The notes: generated by a model not told the origin, from the sequence alone. Shown: positions 1 to 8,031, counted from the first letter of the stretch. The stretch is DNA of 48,942 bases from Solobacterium sp. (GCA_017433125.1 JAFRHT010000004.1:1-48942); one strand, 5' to 3'. Program-made: numbers and translations.

Positions 1-78
1 ATATATACCCGATACAGATGTATATCCGTTCTGTGAAGTCCATTCCGTAATCAATTTTCCGTCACTGAACAACTGCAT
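1..78 (-). other. Possible start of an unidentified minus-strand gene, running off the window
   Basis: Reading leftward on the minus strand from an ATG at 76-78, the frame stays open for 26 codons to the window edge (MQLFSDGKLITEW...). The same frame is open further back through the left att repeat until a stop near 125. I do not recognise the peptide. The only upstream ribosome-binding hint is a weak GGAAATAAG. It could be an N-terminus, the tail of a gene cut by the element, or chance. Confidence 0.2.
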
Positions 79-97
79 CTTATTTCCGCTGATCGGA

Positions 98-112
98 GTG
101 CCGCTTGGCAGA
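98..112. repeat. Left attachment-site core (attL) of the integrated element
   Basis: GTGCCGCTTGGCAGA occurs here and again at 10384-10398, where it is the 3' end of a tRNA-Thr gene on the minus strand (3' half of the T-arm, acceptor 3' strand, discriminator and the first C of CCA). A tyrosine integrase gene lies just inside the right copy. An exact 15-bp match to a tRNA 3' end, one copy at each side of a mobile gene set, is the standard trace of tRNA-directed integration. Confidence 0.8.
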
Positions 113-678
113 GGACATAAAGGCTATTTTCGAATATCCTGCAATACCGTTTTTACGCATATTTATGCGGTTTTTCGCCTTATCATATCCTGCCATATTC
201 TGAAAAGTACAAACTTTTTACAAACCCCGAATACCGTACCAATAAGCATTGTATTTGGATATTGTGATACTAGTTGAGATTGTTTCTTTTATGATAAACA
301 ATGTTCTGTAATGATTCCTATAGGGAATCCTTAATAATACAGGAATAACAAATATAATCTATGATATTTATGCAGCAATCTCCAGTGGTTATTCCCCTCT
401 GTCTGGTTGATGAAATACGGAATAATACCTCTCGTCAGGCGGCTTCACCCATGTGTTTTTCCGCTCTGCCGTGTTATGATAAAAACAGTTATATTCCAGA
501 TTCCGGAACGCGGATTAAGCGTCACAGCACGTTTAATTCACAGTGGCAGCAATTGCAGTTTTCAGACACAAGGAAAGGAGACATCAACAGGCTGAAGTTG
601 CTGCGTCAGCGTTTTGCGGTCTATTACGTTTTATTAGTATTGAATAAATACGGCAATACGACAGGTGGAGGTGCATTT
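113..678. other. Element left end, non-coding (566 bp)
   Basis: I see no convincing gene here. A plus-strand open frame from 361 runs into the zinc-ribbon gene, but it lacks a ribosome binding site and its first 106 residues look random, so I treat it as leader. The stretch holds a short hairpin followed by T residues (156-175) and a copy of AAAAGTACAAACTTT at 203-217 that recurs near the right end. The promoter of the two zinc-ribbon genes should also lie here, but I cannot place it with confidence. Confidence 0.5.
203..217 (+). repeat. Candidate integrase arm-type site, left
   Basis: AAAAGTACAAACTTT at 203-217 is identical to 10305-10319 and in the same orientation. It lies about 90 bp inside the left core; its partner lies about 65 bp inside the right core. 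Both copies are followed within a few bases by CAAAC. Paired sub-terminal repeats of this kind often serve as arm-binding sites for tyrosine integrases; that role is inferred from position. Confidence 0.45.
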
Positions 679-1593
679 ATGAGCAAATACTGTCCTGAAT
701 GCGGAAAGCAGCTGCCGGATGATGCGTTGTTCTGTGATAATTGCGGAACTAAAATGCCTGATATGGGCAATAAAGCATCTTCTCCTAAAACAACCACAGA
801 GAATACCACGATATCAAATAAAACAGAAACCCGGACGAGTACACCCGGGAAGCGTTCATCCACAGGTACACTGGCGAAACTCGCTGTTTCTGCTCTCATT
901 CTTTTCGGCTTATTCCTGGGAGGAGGCTGGCTCTGGAACAAGTGGCATTACAATCCTGCACTGGACGGCGATGTTTATCCGGGAGATACCATTCAGAGCA
1001 GTGACGCTCTGACTCCGGTTATCGATGAAACGGAGCAGGAGGCAGCAAGTATCCCGGCAGATCATGACCAGTCATCCGTTCAGGCAGATGATCCTGTCAT
1101 CCGCAACGATTCCTATGATTTTGATGATGTCTCAAAGCTGCGTTTCGAAGACTTCGATAATCTCTACGGACAGATCACCTATGAAGGAACTCCCGCGGAT
1201 AAGGTGCTTGTGCCTTTAGGTAACGCCAACGGTGTATGGAAGTACAATCTGAAGATCCGCAGCGAAACCTCGTCAGGTATTTCTTATTTTGATGAATTGG
1301 GCTATGCGGAGATGTCCGTCCACAATAATGATGATCCCCCGGTGAGGATCATCCTCCATCCGCGGCTTGCGAGTGACGGGTATGAATCGTGGAGTGAAAC
1401 GGATGAAGAAGTAGGATATGAGCCTTTCGGGGGCAGATATGACGAAAATGATAATCTGAAACTCACCGGCAATGACTGCGTCCTGCTGCTTAAGGAATAC
1501 TATGCTTATGAAGGCCGGGAATACCTGATCGCGGAGCTGTGGATGTCGGAAGAAGAGCATGCGGACTTTTTGATGATGCGGGGACAGGAGTAA
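679..1593 (+). CDS. Membrane-anchored zinc-ribbon protein, element cargo
   Basis: The 304-residue protein starts with a four-cysteine zinc ribbon (CPEC at residues 4-7, CDNC at 19-22). A Thr/Ser-rich linker follows, then one transmembrane helix around residues 66-86 and an acidic domain of about 200 residues that should lie outside the cell. I chose the ATG at 679 because GGTGGAGG precedes it and the zinc ribbon begins at once; the longer frame from 361 has no such support. The gene is followed four bases later by a second protein of the same design, so the two form an operon. The acidic domain matches nothing I know. Cytosolic zinc ribbon plus external domain suggests a sensor or scaffold, but that is inference. 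Confidence 0.75.
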   Translation: MSKYCPECGKQLPDDALFCDNCGTKMPDMGNKASSPKTTTENTTISNKTETRTSTPGKRSSTGTLAKLAVSALILFGLFLGGGWLWNKWHYNPALDGDVYPGDTIQSSDALTPVIDETEQEAASIPADHDQSSVQADDPVIRNDSYDFDDVSKLRFEDFDNLYGQITYEGTPADKVLVPLGNANGVWKYNLKIRSETSSGISYFDELGYAEMSVHNNDDPPVRIILHPRLASDGYESWSETDEEVGYEPFGGRYDENDNLKLTGNDCVLLLKEYYAYEGREYLIAELWMSEEEHADFLMMRGQE

Positions 1594-1597
1594 CAGT

Positions 1598-4093
1598 ATG
1601 GCTAAGTATTGCATGAAATGCGGCGCAGAGCTGCGGCCAGGAGCCAAATACTGCCTAAAATGCGGAACACCGGTTCCTGAATACGATAATGAGAAAAAGA
1701 CTCCGCAGATTGAGCGGAATGATCCTTCTGCTGACATGCCTGCAGGTACTGCTGCGAGTGTTTCAGGTGTGAAACAGAAAAGGGGCATAAAGAAGAAAAC
1801 GGAACAGAACAAAACAACAGAGGCTTCTTTGAACAAGAAAGAAGCACCGGTCCCGGAAAAGAAGAAAAGCACCCGCGGTCTCACGAAACTCATCTGTTTT
1901 CTGCTGGCTGCTGCACTCGCATTCACCGGTTTTATCAAACCGGGTTTCTTCCTGAAGAACAGGAAAGAACCAGGACAGACCGGTTCCGATCTTCCTTTCA
2001 GCAATGAAGGATCTTCAAACACTTCATCCTCTTCCGGACTTCATATGACCGATACAGGGAAGCCTTCTCCGGATGCGGACAAAGTCACATTGACCGTTTC
2101 CGACTGCCTGATCGAAGAAGATGTGGAATACACAGTCACACCGTCGAATGTCAGAGAAGATAAAAACACCGGTGTCAAAGTCTATACATATGATGTTTCT
2201 TCAGATCAGATTCAGGGAACACTGAATGGTTTCATGGAGATCCGGGTGCCTTATGATGACGCTTTCTTTGATCCGGGGGAGGATCCGGGAGACTGTATTG
2301 CGGTACATGTCATCGATGAAAACGGCAAGCCTCAACTGGAACTATTTGAAGTTGATACAGAGAACAAGGAAGTCATTATCTATGCAGAACATCTTTCAAA
2401 AAGAGAGATATATCACTACAGGAATGCGCCTCTTCTGGAGAAATACGATCTGAGTTTCGGCAATACTTTCGTGGGAAATCTCTCATTCAAGGAATGTGCT
2501 GAACTGACAATGGATTTCATCAATGATATGGACGAGATGAGCGCAGCGGAAGAAGAAGCGTATTTCAATATAGAAGCCATCAGGATCATTGTTACCGCGG
2601 GAATGGGCGGGAAGCTGAACATCTTCCCGAAAACACTCAACAACTATATCAACGACACAGCGGGATGGCTCACGAATGCCGCGACGATCGTGGCTCTGGG
2701 AGGAGAATATACCCAGTCCTACATGGGATCGGGCCTGGAATCATTAAGCAAACTCGGCTTGTATACGTCCATGTGCAAGTTTTCCTATGCGATTTCTGAT
2801 CTTGCGTCACCATGGAGAGTAGGCTCTCCGCCCAGAGAAGAAGTACTGAATCTGTATAAGACTGCTTTATCTGCCGGACTTGACCGCATCAGTCAGTTTT
2901 TCTCAGGCGGCTGGATCGGTGCCAACTATGCGATGTGCATGTCCGGTGTCTTTGTTTTCACCATGCTGATCGATGCAATGTTTGAAGAAGCGATGTACCA
3001 GAAGATGTGGGACATGGCCGCAGTCTATGAATACTACGGCGATCAGTATACAGAAGGCAACTACAGGCCAAGGTCCAACAAGGAATGGTACGATCTTTTC
3101 CTTGATATCTTTGAAAGGTATACCAACGCAGGGAAACAGGATTATATCGAGGATGCGATCAACAAGGAAATCTATACATATGCGAAGAAATTCTGGGAGC
3201 TCAGCCCTGAGGAAGTAGCCAAGGTCACAGACGCCGCCGGGTACAAGCGCATGCCTTATCCGACCGAAGCGGAAATCGAGAAGATGACGGACGCATATAT
3301 AGAAAACCTGACTTACAGGCTTCATCCTATCATCCTGCAGTGTGAAAGAACAATGGCCAGAAGGGCTGAAGCAAGAGCCCTGAAATGGCTGCGGACCGCT
3401 TATAACAATCTCAACTACAAGGTGCCTCTCGAACTGAAAGACAGCCATGAAAAGGTCGAATACGCCGGGTATTACTACAGTTTTGATGATCTTGCCGAAA
3501 CAGCCGATATAAACATCTGGCAGGGACAGCTGGACAAGGATGGCAGGTTTGAAACAAAGTTCAGTTTCAATGACTGGGTCAATGCCGGTGTACCGACTGC
3601 AGTCAGCCTTTATGCCAGTGAGAAAGACAGAGATGAAGGAAGAAATGCCGTGGCTGCGGGCAGATTCGTTCCGGCAGCCAAGCCAACGGATGTTACAACG
3701 GTCGTGTTCGATGAACTGAACGGTGAATCCTGCGTGATCACGGTTTACAACTCGAAACTCGGATATACCTGTTACATTACCATAGAAGGTGCCCTGATTT
3801 ATCAGGACGCCGAAGGATGGATTGCCGGGCAGGTTAAACCGAACCAGAAAATAAGGATAACTATGGAAACAACCGACTGGGACAGGGTCGGCATTGGCGT
3901 AGGAGGTATTGAAGGTCACAAAGGCGGGGAAATCATATGGCTTGAGTCCGGCTCTCCTTATGATCTCGTTATATGTACAAGCATCAAACCGTATCTGTCG
4001 TTTCTGTCGTTCATTCCCGGTCCGGATATATTCTTCACTTCTGTAAATGAATATACCGAAAGCCCGGTGAGTACGTATACGTGGTCATATTGA
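1598..4093 (+). CDS. Large membrane-anchored zinc-ribbon protein, element cargo
   Basis: This 831-residue protein repeats the layout of its upstream neighbour: an N-terminal zinc ribbon (CMKC at 5-8, CLKC at 19-22), a Lys-rich linker, a transmembrane helix near residues 95-115 and then about 700 residues predicted outside the membrane. Its ribosome binding site (GGACAGGAG) overlaps the end of the previous gene and the spacing is four bases, so co-translation is likely. The outer part has an acidic N-terminal segment, a long helical middle section rich in Tyr, Trp and Met (about residues 290-610) and a beta-rich end. I recognise no catalytic motif or named domain. Within a mobilizable element it is cargo; surface interaction or defence are possible but unproven. 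Confidence 0.75.
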   Translation: MAKYCMKCGAELRPGAKYCLKCGTPVPEYDNEKKTPQIERNDPSADMPAGTAASVSGVKQKRGIKKKTEQNKTTEASLNKKEAPVPEKKKSTRGLTKLICFLLAAALAFTGFIKPGFFLKNRKEPGQTGSDLPFSNEGSSNTSSSSGLHMTDTGKPSPDADKVTLTVSDCLIEEDVEYTVTPSNVREDKNTGVKVYTYDVSSDQIQGTLNGFMEIRVPYDDAFFDPGEDPGDCIAVHVIDENGKPQLELFEVDTENKEVIIYAEHLSKREIYHYRNAPLLEKYDLSFGNTFVGNLSFKECAELTMDFINDMDEMSAAEEEAYFNIEAIRIIVTAGMGGKLNIFPKTLNNYINDTAGWLTNAATIVALGGEYTQSYMGSGLESLSKLGLYTSMCKFSYAISDLASPWRVGSPPREEVLNLYKTALSAGLDRISQFFSGGWIGANYAMCMSGVFVFTMLIDAMFEEAMYQKMWDMAAVYEYYGDQYTEGNYRPRSNKEWYDLFLDIFERYTNAGKQDYIEDAINKEIYTYAKKFWELSPEEVAKVTDAAGYKRMPYPTEAEIEKMTDAYIENLTYRLHPIILQCERTMARRAEARALKWLRTAYNNLNYKVPLELKDSHEKVEYAGYYYSFDDLAETADINIWQGQLDKDGRFETKFSFNDWVNAGVPTAVSLYASEKDRDEGRNAVAAGRFVPAAKPTDVTTVVFDELNGESCVITVYNSKLGYTCYITIEGALIYQDAEGWIAGQVKPNQKIRITMETTDWDRVGIGVGGIEGHKGGEIIWLESGSPYDLVICTSIKPYLSFLSFIPGPDIFFTSVNEYTESPVSTYTWSY

Positions 4094-4203
4094 TATAGAT
4101 TCATGACGATTCTTCTGCCGGGAGACAGCGCCAAAATAAGAGGGTTGTGGATGTTAAAAGGCTTCTGGTTTGTATAATTCCCACTATAACAAAGGCAGAT
4201 ATC

Positions 4204-4259
4204 AAAAAGGGGCTGTAAAAAAACCTCCGGTTAAAATTGGAAGTTTATGAGCCCCTTTT
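4204..4259 (+). terminator. Long-stem hairpin after the zinc-ribbon operon
   Basis: A-rich GGGGCT (4204-4214) pairs with AGCCCCTTTT (4250-4259), and the 35-base loop contains a second imperfect stem. A T-rich tract follows. It would end transcription of the zinc-ribbon operon. The GGGGCTGTAAAAAAA start also resembles an insertion-sequence end, so a tiny IS-derived relic is an alternative. Confidence 0.5.
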
Positions 4260-4275
4260 CCTTTTGTACTTATAG

Positions 4276-4494
4276 GAACTTTTCACAATTATATACAAAA
4301 CATCTCTTCTTACAGATGCCGGTATCAACAGAATCGCAAGGGATCTGACAGGCAATGCTGCGCAGGGAATGCAGGAGAATAGGTATTCAAAATATCTTCC
4401 TGATAATAACCGTGTTATAGCTAAAGAAAACACATTGAAATATGGCACAGATTATTTCAATGAAGCGAACCTTACAAAACAGAAAGATATATAG
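4276..4494 (+). pseudogene. Gene fragment of unknown origin
   Basis: A 72-codon open frame without its own start ends in TAG at 4492-4494 and encodes a plausible globular stretch (for example TDAGINRIARDL and LKYGTDYFNEANL). It begins inside a 34-bp sequence that recurs at 4549-4582 in another open frame. It is most likely the remains of a gene lost by deletion or recombination. I cannot name the parent protein. Confidence 0.4.
4282..4315 (+). repeat. 34-bp direct repeat, copy 1
   Basis: Thirty-three of 34 bases match 4549-4582. The two copies, 267 bp apart, bracket a gene fragment, which suggests duplication followed by deletion in this part of the element. Confidence 0.8.
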
Positions 4495-4544
4495 ATAATA
4501 AGGCATACAGTCAATATTCCATTACTGGTGATCATCATAACCGA

Positions 4545-4817
4545 ATGGTTCACAATTATATACAGAACATCTCTTCTTACAGCACATATCAATTGCCAAT
4601 AGGATTCTTTACATATATTGCCGGAGGATTTATCAGCACGATTGATAAGCAGATACAGTCAGAAGTGGATGAATGTGGCGTTTCCGGATCTGCTATCACC
4701 GTCGGAAATCTAATTAAATTGATTGAGCTTCATCAGGAAAATACATACTCACATAAAGAGCTGAGAGAAATATTTGGCTTAAACAAACAGGTTCTGCTGG
4801 CAGACTTTCGCAGATAA
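4545..4817 (+). pseudogene. C-terminal remnant of a probable restriction endonuclease
   Basis: The 90-residue product looks like the C-terminal part of a larger protein. It contains GGFISTIDKQIQSE, then AITVGNLIKLIELH, then a short helical segment SHKELREIFGLNKQVL. This pattern recalls the ends of AlwI-type restriction endonucleases, but the likeness is from memory and weak. The ATG at 4545 has no clear ribosome binding site and lies just before a 34-bp repeat shared with 4282-4315, so the 5' part was probably lost. The vsr gene 12 bases downstream supports an origin in a restriction-modification cluster. The fragment lacks any visible catalytic motif and is probably inactive. Confidence 0.4.
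4549..4582 (+). repeat. 34-bp direct repeat, copy 2
   Basis: Partner of 4282-4315 with one mismatch. Here it encodes the first residues after the apparent start of the endonuclease-like remnant. Confidence 0.8.
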
Positions 4818-4828
4818 CAGGATGGTTC

Positions 4829-5281
4829 ATGGCGGATAATCACACTCCCGAAGTCAGAAGCTATAATATGTCCCGAATCAGGAGCAAGGATACTAAGCCA
4901 GAAATCTGGCTTAGAAAACAGTTGTTTAAGAGAGGCTTCCGATACAGGAAAAATGTAAAGTATATACCCGGCAAACCAGATCTGTTCCTCCGGAAATACA
5001 ATACTGCTATTTTTGTTAACGGCTGTTTCTGGCATAGACATGCTGGATGTAAGTATGCATATACGCCAAAATCCAGAACGGAGTACTGGAACAGCAAATT
5101 TATCGCTAACGTTAAGCGAGATAAAGAGATTCAGAATCAATTGACCGGACTTGGCATCAAGTGGTTAATAATATGGGAATGCACTATAAATAAAATGAAC
5201 AGAAACGAAGAATATGCAGATGCGACATTAAAACAGATGGTTGATTTTCTGGTTTCTGATTCAATGAATGTGGAACTTTGA
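4829..5281 (+). CDS. vsr: Very-short-patch mismatch endonuclease (Vsr family)
   Basis: Vsr enzymes nick DNA 5' of the T in T:G mismatches left by deamination of 5-methylcytosine and so protect sites methylated by a C5-methyltransferase. The 150-residue protein has the family length and landmarks: RSYNMSRIRSKDT near residues 10-22, GKPD with the metal-binding Asp51, NGCFWHRHAGC (64-74) with zinc-ligand Cys and His residues, YTPKSRTEYW (78-87), and WLIIWEC near the end. Position 64 is Asn where the E. coli enzyme has a His (His64). A partner methyltransferase would be expected but none is in the window; only a restriction-gene-like scrap lies upstream. The ATG at 4829 is used with a weak AACAGGATGG leader. 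Confidence 0.9.
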   Translation: MADNHTPEVRSYNMSRIRSKDTKPEIWLRKQLFKRGFRYRKNVKYIPGKPDLFLRKYNTAIFVNGCFWHRHAGCKYAYTPKSRTEYWNSKFIANVKRDKEIQNQLTGLGIKWLIIWECTINKMNRNEEYADATLKQMVDFLVSDSMNVEL

Positions 5282-5286
5282 TTATT

Positions 5287-5334
5287 AAAACAGCCTGCAC
5301 TGCAGGCTGCTATCATTTTGGGGCAAATTGCCCC
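5287..5334 (-). terminator. Convergent terminator pair between vsr and the relaxase
   Basis: CAGCCTGCA-C-TGCAGGCTG (5291-5309) is a perfect 9-bp stem followed, on the minus strand, by a T-rich run; it should end the relaxase transcript. A second perfect stem, GGGGCAA-A-TTGCCCC, lies at 5320-5334. Both sit between convergent genes. Confidence 0.75.
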
Positions 5335-5341
5335 AATACCA

Positions 5342-6625
5342 TTATCGATACGTCCAGGTATTGTCGTATTCTGCTTCGTCAACGGCATCCTGGATCTCAT
5401 TCTTCGGTATCAGTCCGGAAATCATTTCTGTTGCTTCTTCTTTCAGATTCCGTGCCTCTGGATCATCCGATCGGATAGAGAAGAGGTGAATACTGGTATA
5501 AGTCTGCAGCAGTGTTTCTTTCATTTCCTGAAACTGTTTAATTATCGGATCTACGATCTTTCTGATCATATTCTGAATAACACCCATGACAGAACCGGAA
5601 GGCTGCTCCGGAACATTGCTGTAATCGATATCCGTCTGTACAGGTATTTCTTTCATGATCTCAGAGCCGATATTACCCGCAATGGTATGAATGTCATCCT
5701 GCAGCTTTTGAACGGCCTCATGCAGTTGAATGTTCTCCTCGTGAAGCTCTGCATATTCCTTTGCTGAAGAAGCACCTAATGCCTTTGCGGTGGCTTCAGT
5801 GATGTCCCGATCTGCTTTCAGATCTGCTTCTTTCTGCTGCAACTGACGAACCTTGTCATTGATGACTTTTGCACTTCCGGAAAGCCGCTGTTTCTCTGCG
5901 GTAATGGCTTCTTTTTCTATCCGGTACGCTATGCCGTCTGCCGCCAGATCCTGCAGTTTCTGGTTTTCTTCAGAAGAGTAGGTGGTATCTGAAGAAAGGA
6001 TCTTCTTCTTTCCCTGTGGCAGATCCTTCTTCAATGCAGTTTCTTCCTTCAGCTGGCTGATGGTTTTATTGCCTCCCTGAGCTGCAGTAATGCCGGATGT
6101 AATCGATATGTGGTAACCCATTGCCTCATCCATTGCTTTCTGCAGATCCTTGTGGAATGACTGCAATTCCTTCCGGTTGATTACTGCCTTGGCATTCAGT
6201 TTCTCCGTTCCGTCTTCCAATACTTCAACCGGAATGAAACAGAAGTGCATATGCGGCGTATTGCCGATCTCGTCCATATGGACATAGCAGGATACTGTAT
6301 TCTTCTTTCCGTACTTTTCGGAAAGGTAGGCATATGCCGCTGAGAAGAATCTATGGCTGTCCTCATCCTTTACATCCTGCGGCTGTGTAATGATCCAGTC
6401 ACAGACAACATTCTGATTCTTTCTGCCATTTGTTTTGAGCTGCTTCAGCCTGGAAGAGAGGAATGGATACTGTGGCAGCGGCTGATCCTGATCGGCGAGA
6501 TTGTAGTTCAGGTATGTACGGCTGGTATCGATGTCCTTGTTGGAAAGCGAATGTCCTGGACTGCGGTCATAGTGTATGAATAGTCCGGTGATATCTGCTT
6601 TGATATATTTTTCTACGTGTGCCAT
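5342..6625 (-). CDS. mobV: MobV-family relaxase (Mob/Pre)
   Basis: The 427-residue protein is the nicking enzyme that would start conjugative transfer of the element at oriT, using machinery from a helper element. The relaxase signature is HMDEIGNTPHMHF at 116-128 (HxDExxxPHxH-like, with metal-binding His and the Glu typical of MobV). The N-terminal Mob_Pre domain covers roughly residues 1-210. A charged coiled-coil (about 220-340) follows, and a C-terminal helical part. I start at the ATG at 6623-6625 (MAHVEK) because AAGGAGC precedes it; upstream in-frame codons pass through the oriT-like palindromes. No type IV secretion gene is present, so the element is mobilizable rather than self-transmissible. 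Confidence 0.92.
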   Translation of the reverse strand: MAHVEKYIKADITGLFIHYDRSPGHSLSNKDIDTSRTYLNYNLADQDQPLPQYPFLSSRLKQLKTNGRKNQNVVCDWIITQPQDVKDEDSHRFFSAAYAYLSEKYGKKNTVSCYVHMDEIGNTPHMHFCFIPVEVLEDGTEKLNAKAVINRKELQSFHKDLQKAMDEAMGYHISITSGITAAQGGNKTISQLKEETALKKDLPQGKKKILSSDTTYSSEENQKLQDLAADGIAYRIEKEAITAEKQRLSGSAKVINDKVRQLQQKEADLKADRDITEATAKALGASSAKEYAELHEENIQLHEAVQKLQDDIHTIAGNIGSEIMKEIPVQTDIDYSNVPEQPSGSVMGVIQNMIRKIVDPIIKQFQEMKETLLQTYTSIHLFSIRSDDPEARNLKEEATEMISGLIPKNEIQDAVDEAEYDNTWTYR

Positions 6626-6721
6626 GATGCTCCTTGTATTTGTTCCGCATGCCGAGTATCTCTGACAGAGATATGAGCAGCGGAAGATTGCCGACAGGCA
6701 GCTGAGCCCGTCCGGCAGGAC

Positions 6722-6802
6722 CCTCCGGAGGACAAGTGTAACCAACGCAGTTGGTGTAACTTGCTACACCAAGCATTGGTGTTTCTTCACCTCCTCCGGA
6801 GG
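6722..6802. other. Candidate origin of transfer (oriT)
   Basis: Directly upstream of the relaxase lie four dyads in 81 bp: CCTCCGGAGG (6722-6731), ACCAAC-GCA-GTTGGT (6741-6755), ACACCAA-GCA-TTGGTGT (6766-6782) and again CCTCCGGAGG (6793-6802). MobV relaxases usually nick next to such inverted repeats close to their own gene. I cannot identify the nick site. Confidence 0.5.
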
Positions 6803-6831
6803 TATTTTTGTTCAAATGACAGATTTTACCC

Positions 6832-7893
6832 TTATCGTTCCTTCGATTTATACTCTTCTACCATGATCTGACTGTCAATCTGTACCTCTTCAGCAGTAGG
6901 ATTGTAGTCATATGCTTTCATTGTCAGAATCTTCTTCTTTCCAACCTTGATATCCATTGTGACCGCAATATTCTCTGAAGCCAGGTAATTGATCTTCTTC
7001 CGGATCAATTTTCCCAAACTTTCGGCTGTGCGGTTCCCGGTACCATTTCTTGGAAAAAAAGTAAGTTCCTGCATTGTGCCGACAAATTGTTTTCTCGGCT
7101 GAGCAAACAAATATGTGATGACGGACGTGAGATCTTTATCGATTGTTTCTTCGTTAAAGGACTGTATTCTTTGTAATTTTCCGGTTTCGTAATCAACTTT
7201 GAATGCCAGTTCTACCGGTGCCATAGCATTGGATATCACGCTGATTTTCTTAACTTCATTCGTCTCTGAAGTGAAGTTAATCAATGCGTCAGGCTCAGCA
7301 CCAGTGCCGGCACTGCCGATATAGGTGTCAGCTGTCTTACGCTTATGAGATATCAGCAGGACAGTTATTCCCTGCATGGTGAGGTCTCTCAGTCTTTGAA
7401 TCTCATTCACCTCGGAATCATAATCGTGTTCCCGGCGACTGTCTCTGATTTTTGTGAAAGTATCAATGATAATCAGATTCGGTTTGAATTCAGTATCATG
7501 GATAATTGTTTTAACAAGATTTACAAACGAATCCATCGTGATCAGCGGACTGTTGTGGTAGGAATTACCCTGTATTATCAGCAGATGTTCTGTAAACAGG
7601 CGATAGTTGTATACAATACAGTATTCTTCGGCCAGCGAACTGAAGCGGTCATACAGGCTGGAATCTTTATCATCAAGTCCGAAATAGAGCACTTTTCTTT
7701 GTGATTCATTGTTGAATTCAAGGAACGGCTCACCAGATGAAATAGCTCGAGCCAGTTGTGCTGCGAAGAAAGACTTTCCGGATTTCTCACTTCCGTAGAG
7801 CAGAATAATTCCTGAAGGAAGGAAGCCAGGAATCAGATCATCGCAACACACCCCTGATTTCAGGTCAGAATGCTTTGGTAATGTAATCGTCAA
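6832..7893 (-). CDS. RepA-like RecA-fold ATPase (AAA_25 type)
   Basis: The 353-residue protein resembles plasmid RepA-type replicative helicases of the RecA/DnaB superfamily. It has a Walker A motif GSEKSGKS at 34-41, a Walker B strand LIIID at 140-144, and a motif ISHKRKT followed by GSAGTGAEPD near residues 190-215 that fits this family. The C-terminal 100 residues look like a winged-helix or DNA-contact domain. GAGGAGG precedes the ATG at 7891-7893. Iteron-like repeats lie immediately upstream, so the gene and repeats probably form a replication module that lets the excised circle replicate. It could instead act as an accessory processing helicase for the relaxase. Confidence 0.8.
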   Translation of the reverse strand: MTITLPKHSDLKSGVCCDDLIPGFLPSGIILLYGSEKSGKSFFAAQLARAISSGEPFLEFNNESQRKVLYFGLDDKDSSLYDRFSSLAEEYCIVYNYRLFTEHLLIIQGNSYHNSPLITMDSFVNLVKTIIHDTEFKPNLIIIDTFTKIRDSRREHDYDSEVNEIQRLRDLTMQGITVLLISHKRKTADTYIGSAGTGAEPDALINFTSETNEVKKISVISNAMAPVELAFKVDYETGKLQRIQSFNEETIDKDLTSVITYLFAQPRKQFVGTMQELTFFPRNGTGNRTAESLGKLIRKKINYLASENIAVTMDIKVGKKKILTMKAYDYNPTAEEVQIDSQIMVEEYKSKER

Positions 7894-7939
7894 AATATCC
7901 TCCTCAATCTATAAATAAGATAAATTAAGTACAAGTTGC

Positions 7940-8018
7940 GTAAGTTCCGCAGGTTCCGTAAGTTCCGCAGGTTTTTATATAGCCCCCCTGGAGGTGTGAA
8001 AAAACTTGCGGAACTTGC
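7940..8018. repeat. Iteron-like repeats and long dyad upstream of the RepA-like gene
   Basis: Two 18-bp direct repeats, GTAAGTTCCGCAGGTTCC at 7940-7957 and a near-copy at 7958-7975, are followed by an inverted copy at 8000-8018. The arms around 7960-7976 and 8000-8016 pair over 17 positions with one G-T. This is the expected form of a Rep binding site or origin; as RNA from the minus strand the same sequence could also fold as an attenuator ahead of the RepA-like gene. Confidence 0.6.
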
Positions 8019-8031
8019 GCAGAACCGAGTT

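Noticed and set aside
361-678. Longer N-terminus for the first zinc-ribbon protein
   Set aside because: No ribosome binding site at 361, the sequence looks random, and a strong site lies just before 679 where the zinc ribbon starts.
6567-6815. Minus-strand frame through the oriT-like palindromes, overlapping the relaxase start
   Set aside because: It has a GGAGG upstream but its sequence is dictated by the palindromes and it runs out of frame into the relaxase gene; I could not support it as a gene.
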